A stretch of 64,000 nucleotides of DNA from Clostridiales bacterium (lineage in GTDB: Bacteria > Bacillota > Clostridia > Oscillospirales > Oscillospiraceae), in assembly GCA_004551945.1 (NCBI GenBank), contig SFPN01000007.1:62001-126000 (forward strand), given 5' to 3'. The position numbers and the translations under genes were made by a program. Shown piece after piece: positions 32,573 to 40,006 of this stretch. The first letter of the stretch is position 1. Each line of letters starts with the position of its first letter. Below the pieces are notes generated by a model, which did not search any database, was not told where the DNA came from, and worked only from the letters and a program-made list of their open reading frames with translations.

Positions 32573-33913
32573 GTGAAAGTTGGATTTATTTCCCTTGGCT
32601 GCGCCAAGAACCAGGTCAACTGCGAGCAGATGATCTGGCAGACCTACGAGGCCGGCCACGAGGTGGCCCTGGGGGCCGAGGACTGCGACGTGGCCGTGGT
32701 GAACACCTGCGGCTTCCTCCAGGAGGCCCGGGACGAGGCCATGGCGGAGATTGAGAAGCTGGCGGAATTAAAGCGGGCTGGCAAGCTGAAAAAAATCATT
32801 GTCACCGGCTGCATGGCCCAGTGGAAGAAGGAGGAGATGAAAACCCTCTGTCCCGACGCCGACGGCTTCATCGGCGTGGGGGGCTATGACTCCATCGCCC
32901 AGGTGCTGGAGCAGGCGGAGGCCGGGGAGCGTCCCGCCCTCTTCGGGGATATCGACGCCCCGGTGCCGGAGACCGACCGGGTGGTGTGCACCTCCGACTA
33001 CTGGGCCTGGCTGCGGATTGCGGAGGGGTGCGACAACCGGTGCGCCTACTGCGTGATCCCCTTCATCCGGGGCCGGTTCCGCAGCCGCCCGGAGGAGAAG
33101 ATTCTGGAAGAGGCCCGGAACCTGGCGGAAGCGGGGATGAAGGAGCTCATCGTGGTGGCCCAGGACATCACCCGCTACGGCCTGGACCTGTACGGCCGCC
33201 GCACCCTGGCGGAGCTGCTGCCCAAGCTGTGCGCCATTGAGGGCATCCAGTGGGTGCGCCTGCACTACCTCTACCCCGACGAAATTACCGACGAGCTCAT
33301 CGACGTGATCGCCCGGGAGCCGAAAATCGTCAAGTACCTGGATATCCCCATCCAGCACATCAGCGACAAGGTGCTGAAAGCCATGCACCGCCGGGGCACC
33401 GGGGACGAGATCCGGGTGCTCTTCCGCAAGCTGCGGCAGAGAATCCCCGGCCTGGTGCTGCGCACCAGCCTCATCGCAGGCTTTCCCGGGGAGACGGAGG
33501 AGGACTTTGAGGAACTGTGCGAGTTCCTGCTGGAGTATCAAGTGGAGCGGGCGGGGGTGTTCCCCTATTCGCCCGAGCCGGGCAGCGCCGCCGCCTCCTA
33601 CCCCGACCAGGTGGACGAGGACGTAAAGCGCCGCCGGGTGGAGCTGCTCACCGACTTGCAGCTGCGGGTGGTGGACCAGTTCTGCCAGGACCAGGTGGGC
33701 AAGACCCTTACCGTTCTCTGCGAGGGCTACGACGACGAAACCGAGCTGTACTTCGGCCGCAGCCAGTACGACTCCCCGGAGATCGACGGCATCGTGCACT
33801 TTGAAGGGGAAGAGGGGGGCGTAGCGCCCGGCGGCTTCTACCAGGTGAAGATCACCAGCACCTACGACGGCGAGCTTATCGGCGTCATCGACAATGAGGA
33901 GGCGGAGGCATGA
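32573..33913 (+). CDS. rimO: Ribosomal protein S12 methylthiotransferase RimO
   Basis: 446 residues, GTG start. N-terminal UPF0004 domain with three Cys (SLGCAKNQVNCE, VNTCGFL, VTGCMAQ) for one 4Fe-4S cluster, radical SAM motif CDNRCAYC for the second, and a C-terminal TRAM domain. Adds a methylthio group to an Asp of S12. The SLGCAKNQVNCE start distinguishes RimO from MiaB/MtaB. Confidence 0.96.
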   Translation: MKVGFISLGCAKNQVNCEQMIWQTYEAGHEVALGAEDCDVAVVNTCGFLQEARDEAMAEIEKLAELKRAGKLKKIIVTGCMAQWKKEEMKTLCPDADGFIGVGGYDSIAQVLEQAEAGERPALFGDIDAPVPETDRVVCTSDYWAWLRIAEGCDNRCAYCVIPFIRGRFRSRPEEKILEEARNLAEAGMKELIVVAQDITRYGLDLYGRRTLAELLPKLCAIEGIQWVRLHYLYPDEITDELIDVIAREPKIVKYLDIPIQHISDKVLKAMHRRGTGDEIRVLFRKLRQRIPGLVLRTSLIAGFPGETEEDFEELCEFLLEYQVERAGVFPYSPEPGSAAASYPDQVDEDVKRRRVELLTDLQLRVVDQFCQDQVGKTLTVLCEGYDDETELYFGRSQYDSPEIDGIVHFEGEEGGVAPGGFYQVKITSTYDGELIGVIDNEEAEA

Positions 33914-34437
33914 ATACTGCGAACAAGCTGACCATGATCCGGGTGGTGCTCATCCCCGTGTTCATCGTCCTGCTCTATCTGGATTTCACCGGCCACCTGC
34001 TGGCCGCCCTGGCTGTGTTCATCCTGGCCAGCATCACGGACTTTGTGGACGGATATGTGGCCCGGCACTACAATCAGATCACGGATTTCGGCAAGTTCAT
34101 GGACCCTCTGGCGGATAAGCTGCTGGTGATGTCCGCCATGGCCTGGTTTGTGGAGGTGGGCTGGATGCCCGCCTGGGCCTTCTTCGTTGTCATCGCCCGG
34201 GAGCTGGCGGTTACCGGCCTGCGGCTCATCGCCGTGGAGCAGGGCCAGGTCATCGCCGCGGGCAAGTCCGGCAAGGTGAAGACTGCCTCCACCATGGTGT
34301 GCATCTGCCTGCTGCTGGCCTTCCCCAATCCCACCCTGATTCTGGTCTGCGTGGCGGTGATCCTGGTGACCACCGTCTACTCCGGCATCGAGTATTTCAT
34401 CCAGAACAAGGATGTGCTCCTGAACGGAGACATCTAA
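33910..34437 (+). CDS. pgsA: CDP-diacylglycerol-glycerol-3-phosphate 3-phosphatidyltransferase
   Basis: 175 residues, four to five helices and the CDP-alcohol phosphotransferase signature D-G-x2-A-R-x8-G-x3-D-x3-D: DFVDGYVARHYNQITDFGKFMDPLADK. Commits CDP-diacylglycerol to phosphatidylglycerol. Overlaps the rimO stop (ATGA). Operon end of recA-recX-rimO-pgsA. Confidence 0.95.
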   Translation: MNTANKLTMIRVVLIPVFIVLLYLDFTGHLLAALAVFILASITDFVDGYVARHYNQITDFGKFMDPLADKLLVMSAMAWFVEVGWMPAWAFFVVIARELAVTGLRLIAVEQGQVIAAGKSGKVKTASTMVCICLLLAFPNPTLILVCVAVILVTTVYSGIEYFIQNKDVLLNGDI

Positions 34438-34469
34438 GTCTCTGCGTCTTTGCAACCCTTTCACCTGCT

Positions 34470-34988
34470 ATGCTTATCTACCTCCAACTTATCGACGACC
34501 CGGCGGACCGGGTGAAATTCGAGGACCTGTACCGCACCTACCGGAGCCTGATGCTCTATGTAGCCAATCAGATCCTGCATAACCAGCAGGACGCGGAGGA
34601 CGCGGTCCACGAGGCCTTTTTGGCGGTGACGAAAAATTTCTCAAAAATTTCTTCGATTCCGCGTCACAAAATCAAATCCTACCTCGTTACTATTACTGAA
34701 CGAAAGGCGATCGACCTGTACCGCAGGAAACAGCGCCACCCCACCGGCGAGCTTCTGGAAGAGCTGGAAGGGGTGACGGTGGAGTACAGCGGGGACGATG
34801 GCCTGGCTCAGTGTATCCTGAACCTGCCGGCCCGGTACCGGGAATTCATCCTGCTAAAATACGAGCAGGGGCTTACCAACCGGGAGCTGGCCAAGGTGCT
34901 GCACCTGTCTGAGGATGCGGTCCGCAAGCTGGATCAGCGGGCGAGGGATGCCCTGGAAAAGCTGTGCAGAGAGGAGGGGGTTCTATGA
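34470..34988 (+). CDS. ECF-like sigma-70 family sigma factor, second copy
   Basis: 172 residues: region 2 (FEDLYRTYRSLMLYVANQILHNQQDAEDAVHEAFLAVTKNFSKI ... KIKSYLVTITERKAIDLYRRKQR) and region 4 (LPARYREFILLKYEQGLTNRELAKVLHLSEDAVRKLDQRARDALEKL). ATG at 34470, 32 bases after pgsA; no strong ribosome site is visible. Stop overlaps the next gene (ATGA). Same gene arrangement as 1499-2922. Confidence 0.87.
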   Translation: MLIYLQLIDDPADRVKFEDLYRTYRSLMLYVANQILHNQQDAEDAVHEAFLAVTKNFSKISSIPRHKIKSYLVTITERKAIDLYRRKQRHPTGELLEELEGVTVEYSGDDGLAQCILNLPARYREFILLKYEQGLTNRELAKVLHLSEDAVRKLDQRARDALEKLCREEGVL

Positions 34989-35671
34989 TTTCGGAAGAAC
35001 GTCTGCGGTTGGCCGCCCAGGAGGCCGGACGGGCCATCGCCGCCAGCCTGCCGGAGCCGGAGGACTGCCAGGCCGAGTTTTCCCCCTCCTTTGAGCGAAA
35101 AATGAAAAAACTGATCTGGCGAGCGGACCACCGGGGACTCTGCCTGGGCCTGAAACGGGCGGCCTGCTTCTTCCTGGCCCTCCTGCTGTCCGGCGGGGTG
35201 TTCCTCACCGTAAACGCCGAAGCCAGGGAACTGGTGTTCGGCTGGATCAGCCAGCGGGTGGAGGATGCCCAGCACTACTTCTTTAGAGAAGACGTGCCCA
35301 CGGGAAATAAAAGTGTTCACTATTATCTGTCTGAATTGCCGGAGGAATATTCAGAATGGTCTGTCTCTAACGAGATCAATGGCTGGAGTTCGGTGTATGT
35401 GAATGATGCAGGAGAATTCCTGGACTTTGGGTATCGCAGAGACACGGATAAGAGGGCATCGGCGGACTTGTTCTTCACCGTAGATGGAATGACGAAAAAG
35501 ACTGTGCATGTCAATGGCGTCCCGGCTGAATACTATCAGGATGATACAGGGGTATCTGCTAACCTTCTCGTTTGGATAAACCAGGAGGCCGATACACTGT
35601 TTTATATTTCGGCGTATTTGGATGAGGAACAGTTGCTGGAACTGGCGGAAAGTGTCGTCCCGGAAGAATAA
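34985..35671 (+). CDS. DUF4367-type membrane protein, candidate anti-sigma
   Basis: 228 residues. Cytoplasmic N-part (about 1-60, FSPSFERKMKKLIWR), one membrane helix (about 62-80, AACFFLALLLSGGVFLTV) and an outer domain with VFGWISQRVEDAQHYFF, VNGVPAEYYQDDTGVSANLLVWINQEADTLFYISAYLDEEQLLELAESV, the DUF4367 ending. GC falls sharply from about 35300 onwards, so the C-terminal part may have a different origin. Role as anti-sigma is inferred from overlap with the sigma gene. Confidence 0.75.
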   Translation: MISEERLRLAAQEAGRAIAASLPEPEDCQAEFSPSFERKMKKLIWRADHRGLCLGLKRAACFFLALLLSGGVFLTVNAEARELVFGWISQRVEDAQHYFFREDVPTGNKSVHYYLSELPEEYSEWSVSNEINGWSSVYVNDAGEFLDFGYRRDTDKRASADLFFTVDGMTKKTVHVNGVPAEYYQDDTGVSANLLVWINQEADTLFYISAYLDEEQLLELAESVVPEE

Positions 35672-35704
35672 AAATTTTTTTGAAAAGTTAAAACATGGCG
35701 TCAC

Positions 35705-35759
35705 AAAACGCCTTCTCATTTCGTTACTAAGGATAAGAACGAAACGAGGAGGCGTTTTT
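35705..35759 (+). promoter_or_regulatory. Hairpin enclosing the ribosome site of the next gene
   Basis: A near-perfect 21-bp stem (35705-35725 with 35738-35758; one A-C mismatch and one G-T pair) buries the GAGGAGG site of the gene at 35760, and a T5 tract follows directly before its ATG. It can act as terminator for the upstream gene and as a lid on the downstream ribosome site. Confidence 0.65.
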
Positions 35760-36113
35760 ATGTTGAAAAGAGTGTTAACAATGGCGCTTGTGCTGGTACT
35801 GATATTAGGAGTCTCAGCACAGGCAGCGGAGATTATGTCGCTGCGTGTGGAACCTTCAATTTCTTTTGCTGGAACAATGGCAACTTGCAAAGCAACTATA
35901 CAGGGAGAGAAGGAGAAGGATAAGATTTCAGTGACTATGAAGCTATGGAAGAGTGGCAAATGTCTGAATACTTGGATGGCAAATGGAACCGGAAAAGTTT
36001 CTCTCGCTAAATCTGTTGCAGTGGTTAGGGGAACTACCTATACGTTGACCGTCGATGCGGTGGTTAACGGCGTAGCGAAACCGACAAAATCAACAACTGC
36101 GACATGTCCATAA
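35760..36113 (+). CDS. Small secreted protein
   Basis: 117 residues: signal peptide (about 1-22, LKRVLTMALVLVLILGVSAQA), then a beta-rich domain of about 95 residues (ISFAGTMATCKATIQGEKEKDKISVTMKLWKSGKCLNTWMANGTGKVSLAKSVAVVRGTTYTLTVDAVVNG). Two inner Cys and one near the end. It looks like the Ig-like or DUF6147-type small secreted proteins of gut clostridia; family not certain. Low GC like its neighbours. Starts at the foot of the hairpin described above. Confidence 0.7.
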   Translation: MLKRVLTMALVLVLILGVSAQAAEIMSLRVEPSISFAGTMATCKATIQGEKEKDKISVTMKLWKSGKCLNTWMANGTGKVSLAKSVAVVRGTTYTLTVDAVVNGVAKPTKSTTATCP

Positions 36114-36208
36114 AAGCTAAGTAATTTACGTCAATGAAAGAAGGTGATATATGCTGGATATTTGTGCTTTTGGGTAAGACTTGATACAACCAAAGAGGAG
36201 GAAAACAA

Positions 36209-36925
36209 ATGAAAAAACGATTGGAAACTTTGATGATGGCGCTGTGCTTGGTGCTTGCACTGGCGGTGCCTGCGGTTGCAGCAGAGACGGAAAGTGGGCT
36301 TGTCTCCGTAGATGACATCGAAATTGATGTTGCCGCAATAACGGATGCCCCAGTTAACAAAAAGAGTATAGGGAATGATGTCTATGAGTTTCAGTTAAGC
36401 CAGCGGGTAGAAACTACAGAAACTTAGGGGAGAGAGGAAATCCTTTGCAACTCCACAAAGATTATTGCTGTTGGAGAGGAAGAAGCGCAAAAGGTTGAAG
36501 GGAATATTCGGAAGATACAAAATGCGAGATCGACGTTCTCTGGCGGCACGGTAAGTGGGAGTTATTTAGGCGGCTCCGCTACTCTATCCAGTACAACCAC
36601 GCTCTGGAGTGAGACAAAATCCGGTGTGTTGTATTATAAGATTGTAAACTTGGAAACATCGGTGGCAGTAGGCAGCGGAGTAACCTTTGAAAACAAAAGG
36701 GTGGATTTCTTTGCCAATGGTTACAATATGTCAGGAGTATTTGTCACCCAAGAAGGTTCAGGGTATTTTCGCCTTAACAATAAAGCGAATGATACCGTCG
36801 GAGCTCCCTCGTCCTGGGCTCATATCAAGAAAACGTATGATGCGGATATTGGTGGCAGCTATGTCTGCAAGCTAACAAAAAATGGAGCGACAACAACAGT
36901 TACGCTTAAGAACTACTACTTTTAA
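36209..36925 (+). pseudogene. Secreted protein gene interrupted by one in-frame TAG
   Basis: An ATG with AGAGGAGG before it opens a frame with a signal peptide (LMMALCLVLALAVPAVAA). The frame meets TAG at 36425-36427 after 72 codons and continues open in the same frame for 166 more codons to 36925 (ILCNSTKIIAVGEEEAQKVEG ... GVLYYKIVNLETSVAVGSG ... LKNYYF). One base change explains the break, so this is a nonsense pseudogene or a stop-codon readthrough case. Low GC. Protein family not recognised. Confidence 0.7.
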
Positions 36926-36976
36926 CTGGCGGCTGATGGCCGACAATGAAAACCTGCGTTTCAGAGGAGTGATAGA

Positions 36977-37831
36977 GTGAAACGAAAAATTCTATACCTG
37001 TTGCTGGGCGCGTTTCTGCTTGTGCTGGCAGGATGTACCGGCGCATCGGAAGAAGAGAGCGACGCGGCTCCGGTGACCCTTGACCCGCTGATCGCGGAGC
37101 ATCTCAACATCGGAGACTCTTTGCCGGAGGCATTGGCCAAGGGTGTCCGGGCGGTTGAGGAGAAAATTGACGGGGAGGACTTCGATATATTTGTGCGCCA
37201 GACCGTGGGCGATGCGCAGGCCATCTATGTCCTGTATGACGTTACGTTTCGGGAAGGAATCAATCTTACCTGTCAGGAAAACGAGTTCCTCGAACCGGCG
37301 CTGATTCAACTGACAGAGAAGGGGGGAAGTGCTCTCCCGCTGAACATGTGGGGGACAGAAGTGCTGGCAAGCGAGGGTCAAACTGTAACATTTCTGTCGT
37401 ATTTCTGTGGCTGGACCCCCTGGCCAGGGAAAGACAAGGTGGACTTTACCACAGGAAACTTCCAAAAGAACAATGGCTGGCAGCAAACGGCGCTCACTAG
37501 CGAGACGGCCACTGTTTTGTTGCAGCTGCCCGGAGAAACGGACTACCTGAAAGGGAGCCTGAAGGACGAAACAGGGAAGTCTGTGGTAGAGGTGTGCCTG
37601 TCGCCGCTTGCCCTGTCCTGTTCCGTATCTTCCGCAGAGCAGGCTGATTCCGAAACTTTAACCGGGACTGCGCAGATTGCCTGCCGGAATGGACAGACTG
37701 TGCCGGTCCTTGGGCGGATTTGTGAGACTCAGGAAGGCGACTGTGTCAATGGGATGATAAAGTTTGAAAAAGCCCTGGATTTGGATACGGTGACGGCGGT
37801 TCAAATTGCCGGATATACAATTGAATTTTAA
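36977..37831 (+). CDS. Lipoprotein, function unknown
   Basis: 284 residues, GTG start behind CAGAGGAG. Lipobox LAGC at about 17-20. Mature part: EHLNIGDSLPEALAKGVRAVEEKIDGEDFDIFVRQTVGDAQAIYVLYDVTF, then a beta-rich half. The region resembles DUF4179-like extracytoplasmic domains seen with sigma-regulated membrane proteins, but I cannot name a family with confidence. It ends before a strong GGGGTC palindrome terminator. Confidence 0.7.
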   Translation: MKRKILYLLLGAFLLVLAGCTGASEEESDAAPVTLDPLIAEHLNIGDSLPEALAKGVRAVEEKIDGEDFDIFVRQTVGDAQAIYVLYDVTFREGINLTCQENEFLEPALIQLTEKGGSALPLNMWGTEVLASEGQTVTFLSYFCGWTPWPGKDKVDFTTGNFQKNNGWQQTALTSETATVLLQLPGETDYLKGSLKDETGKSVVEVCLSPLALSCSVSSAEQADSETLTGTAQIACRNGQTVPVLGRICETQEGDCVNGMIKFEKALDLDTVTAVQIAGYTIEF

Positions 37832-37837
37832 ACACCC

Positions 37838-37873
37838 TATGTCGGTCGGGGTCAGGGAACCCCGACCGGCATA
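37838..37873 (+). terminator. Palindromic terminator
   Basis: TATGTCGGTCGGGGT / ACCCCGACCGGCATA, loop CAGGGA, followed by TCTTCCC. Related to the palindromes at 6553. Confidence 0.6.
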
Positions 37874-37915
37874 TCTTCCCAATTCTTATGTTTTTATTAA
37901 GAATTGACCAAATTC

Positions 37916-37944
37916 TTGCGGAAAACCGGCGGGTCTATTATAAT
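37916..37944 (+). promoter_or_regulatory. Promoter of the zinc-ribbon gene cluster
   Basis: TTGCGG (37916-37921), 17-bp spacer, TATAAT (37939-37944), 26 bases before the ATG. Confidence 0.75.
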
Positions 37945-37969
37945 GAACATACAAAAGGAGGGAGGAAGT

Positions 37970-38236
37970 ATGCACGGGAACAACCCCAACAAGCTCCGCC
38001 GGGTCACCACCTGCGGGGTGCTGGCCCTGATTCTGGCGGTGATCGTGGCGGACATCCTGACGGACTTTGCCCTCTACCCCTGGGATCTGATGCTGATGAT
38101 CGCCGGGGCGGCGGTGTGGTTTCTCCTGTTCTTCGCCCTTTGGCGCTGTCCCCACTGCGGGAAATTTCTCCCCAAAAGCGACGGGGACCTGGCCTTCTGC
38201 CCCTACTGCGGCCAGAACCTGCCCCAGGACCGCTGA
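37970..38236 (+). CDS. Membrane protein with C-terminal zinc ribbon
   Basis: 88 residues: two helices (about 14-32 and 39-58) and a zinc ribbon CPHCGKFLPKSDGDLAFCPYCGQNLP (two CxxC pairs). Start at 37970 behind GGAGGGAGG; earlier in-frame ATGs overlap the promoter. First of three closely spaced genes (11 and 15 bases apart). Function unknown. Confidence 0.75.
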   Translation: MHGNNPNKLRRVTTCGVLALILAVIVADILTDFALYPWDLMLMIAGAAVWFLLFFALWRCPHCGKFLPKSDGDLAFCPYCGQNLPQDR

Positions 38237-38247
38237 AAGGAGGACCT

Positions 38248-38586
38248 ATGCTGACTGCGTTTTTCCCAACCGAACGCCCCCGCACCCTGCGGCGGGCGGT
38301 GCATCTCGCGTCGCCAATCTTTCTCCTGTCCTACTGGCCCCTGTTTCTCCTTCTGCTGTGCGACCCGGACGGCCTGCCGTCGTCCCCGGCGGCGGTGGCC
38401 CTCATTCAGCTGCTGTTCTGGGTGCTGTCCCTGGGCATCTGCCTCTGCCTGGCCGGGTCCGCCCTGTTTCTGGGTCAGGACCTGAAAACCATCTATCAGA
38501 AAAACCAGGTCCCCGTCCTGGACCTGCTCCTGGACGCCTGGCCCATCGTTTTAGCGGCGGTGTTTTTCCTGCACCTATGGCTTTGA
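38248..38586 (+). CDS. Small membrane protein
   Basis: 112 residues, three predicted helices (about 22-38, 48-72, 93-111) with short basic and acidic loops. AAAGGAGG ribosome site. No family recognised; within the same transcript as the zinc-ribbon protein. Confidence 0.65.
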   Translation: MLTAFFPTERPRTLRRAVHLASPIFLLSYWPLFLLLLCDPDGLPSSPAAVALIQLLFWVLSLGICLCLAGSALFLGQDLKTIYQKNQVPVLDLLLDAWPIVLAAVFFLHLWL

Positions 38587-38601
38587 AAGGAGGCCCTTCT
38601 C

Positions 38602-39003
38602 ATGAAAAAATGGACGGTTCTGCTCTCAGCTTTGCTGCTTCTGACCCTGTGCGCCTGCGGAGGCACGACGGAGGACGGCTTGCAGCTGGAATCCGCCGGG
38701 TCGGAACTATACACGGAAGAAGATCTCAACGACGCGGCCCAGGTGGTGCGCCAGTGTTTCCAGGAGACCTTTTCCGGCTGCACCATGACTGCCCTGCGTT
38801 ACCCCGGGGACCAGACAGAGGTGTTCCAGCGGTGGGCGGAGCGGTACGACGCAGACCAGGCTGTGGTAGTTACCTCAGATTTTGACGTGGACGAGTCCGG
38901 CGGCGACGGCTCCCTGAACCCCAACAGCACCTACAGCGACTGGGAGTGGGTCCTTGTCCGGGACGAGGGCGGCCAATGGACTGTGCAGACCTGGGGATAT
39001 TGA
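38602..39003 (+). CDS. Small lipoprotein
   Basis: 133 residues. Lipobox LCAC at about 16-19. Mature part: YTEEDLNDAAQVVRQCFQETFSGCTMTALRYPGD and DWEWVLVRDEGGQWTVQTWGY, resembling DUF4829-type lipoproteins. AAAGGAGG before the start. Probably the last gene of the 37970 transcript. Confidence 0.75.
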   Translation: MKKWTVLLSALLLLTLCACGGTTEDGLQLESAGSELYTEEDLNDAAQVVRQCFQETFSGCTMTALRYPGDQTEVFQRWAERYDADQAVVVTSDFDVDESGGDGSLNPNSTYSDWEWVLVRDEGGQWTVQTWGY

Positions 39004-39082
39004 GAGGAGCTATCCCTTGACAGCGCGCACATCATAGAATATCCTGAAACCAGCCGGTTCCCGGCAGAAAGGAGAGCGAGCC

Positions 39083-39295
39083 ATGGATCAGAACCAATAC
39101 CGCTGCCCCAAGTGCGGCTATGACCAGTTTGACCACGACCAGTTCCAGGCCACCGGCGGGAACCTGGCCAAGATCTTCGACGTGCAGAACAAGCGGTTCA
39201 TCACCGTCACCTGCCGCCGGTGCGGCTTCACCGAGCTTTACCGGGGCCAGAGCTCCGACGGCTGGAACGTGCTGGACTTCCTCATGGGCGGATAA
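39083..39295 (+). CDS. Zinc-ribbon protein
   Basis: 70 residues with two CxxC pairs: YRCPKCGYDQFDHDQF and VTCRRCGFTELYRG, separated by FDVQNKRFITV. The layout matches the small zinc_ribbon_13-type family of predicted nucleic-acid-binding proteins. Stops 6 bases before the terminator that also holds the antitoxin -35. Confidence 0.85.
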   Translation: MDQNQYRCPKCGYDQFDHDQFQATGGNLAKIFDVQNKRFITVTCRRCGFTELYRGQSSDGWNVLDFLMGG

Positions 39296-39301
39296 AAAAC
39301 A

Positions 39302-39331
39302 CCCCGCCTTCCCTTGACAAGGAAGGCGGGG
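39302..39331 (+). terminator. Terminator whose loop carries the antitoxin -35 box
   Basis: CCCCGCCTTCC / GGAAGGCGGGG stem; the 8-base loop CTTGACAA contains TTGACA. The same arrangement is seen at 11030-11055. Confidence 0.65.
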
Positions 39332-39342
39332 ATGGCTATACT
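39314..39342 (+). promoter_or_regulatory. Promoter of the antitoxin RNA
   Basis: TTGACA (39314-39319), 17-bp spacer, TATACT (39337-39342). Confidence 0.8.
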
Positions 39343-39348
39343 TAAAAG

Positions 39349-39433
39349 CAGAGGAAGCTGGCTATGCGGTTAGCCCTCAACACTGATTACAAAAAATGAG
39401 TAACCGCTCGGGGGCCACCGGGCGGTTTACTTC
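39349..39433 (+). ncRNA. Type I antitoxin RNA
   Basis: About 85 bases, no ORF, ending in a GTAACCGCTCGGGGG / CACCGGGCGGTTTAC-like stem shared with the convergent toxin message. It overlaps the toxin stop codon and 3' UTR in antisense. Strong promoter, as expected for a labile RNA kept in excess. Related in sequence to the orphan RNA at 11076. Confidence 0.7.
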
Positions 39434-39513
39434 TTGTCCTGAAACAGGGCAATGATAGCAACAATGACTAAAATGATCTGACAAATCTCAGACACCGTCA
39501 ATGAAAGAATCAT
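39427..39513 (-). CDS. Holin-like type I toxin, 28 residues
   Basis: The peptide starts MILSLTVSEICQII and continues as one hydrophobic helix (LVIVAIIALF) to a polar, basic end QDKK. This is the build of the Hol-Tox / Fst / TxpA class of membrane-acting peptides. Ribosome site GGAGGGGGTG precedes the ATG at 39513. It has its own promoter and a 5' UTR of about 100 bases, both typical of type I toxins. Too short for normal gene calling. Antitoxin RNA is encoded on the other strand. Confidence 0.75.
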   Translation of the reverse strand: MILSLTVSEICQIILVIVAIIALFQDKK

Positions 39514-39623
39514 TGCATCACCCCCTCCTGAACGTCGGGGGCGAAACGAAGGTCTTCACCCCCTAAGTAAAGAGGGCGAACCACCTTAGGCCAGCGGCCC
39601 GTCTGCCGCTGTATAACGACAAA

Positions 39624-39652
39624 ATTATACCACACCCCGGCAAAAGCCGCAA
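39624..39652 (-). promoter_or_regulatory. Promoter of the toxin message
   Basis: Minus strand TTGCGG (39652-39647), 17-bp spacer, TATAAT (39629-39624). It lies ten bases from the divergent cysE promoter. Confidence 0.75.
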
Positions 39653-39661
39653 GCGTGTCCC

Positions 39662-39690
39662 TTGACACCCCCGCCGGGTCATGGTAATAT
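39662..39690 (+). promoter_or_regulatory. Promoter of cysE-cysS
   Basis: TTGACA (39662-39667), 17-bp spacer, TAATAT (39685-39690). Confidence 0.8.
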
Positions 39691-39696
39691 ACTGGT

Positions 39697-39942
39697 ATTG
39701 TCAACAACTTCATCTCGCGCGGAACGGGAAGAGTACCATGCCAGAGCCGGACAGAGAGGGGGGGCCACCGACTGCAAGCCCCCCTACGAGGAGGCATGGG
39801 AAAGTGCGCCCGGGAGCGAGGGGGATGCAGATGCCCTCCGGTTTGGCCCCGTTACCAGCCCTTTGAGTGATAAGAAAGAGTGGAACCGCGATTTATGTAG
39901 TCGCCTCTTGACCCGCTGCGGGCAGGAGGGGGCTTTTTTCTT
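39697..39942 (+). promoter_or_regulatory. T-box leader, cysteine type
   Basis: Contains the T-box core TGGAACCGCG (39881-39890), a Stem I with AGAGTACC and GGGGCCACC loop sequences, and a GC-rich terminator with a T6 run ending near 39942. TGC (Cys) at 39805-39807 follows GGAAAG at the place expected for the specifier. Uncharged tRNA-Cys would pair with it and switch the terminator to an antiterminator. The downstream genes make cysteine and charge tRNA-Cys. Confidence 0.85.
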
Positions 39943-40006
39943 TTGCCTGCGGCACCCGCAGCCAGCCCCAAAGAAGGAACCATATTTTTTGTGAGGTGAC
40001 CGGATT

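Noticed and set aside
39662..39994. 110-codon frame before cysE
   Set aside because: It runs through the T-box core and terminator and starts inside the promoter.
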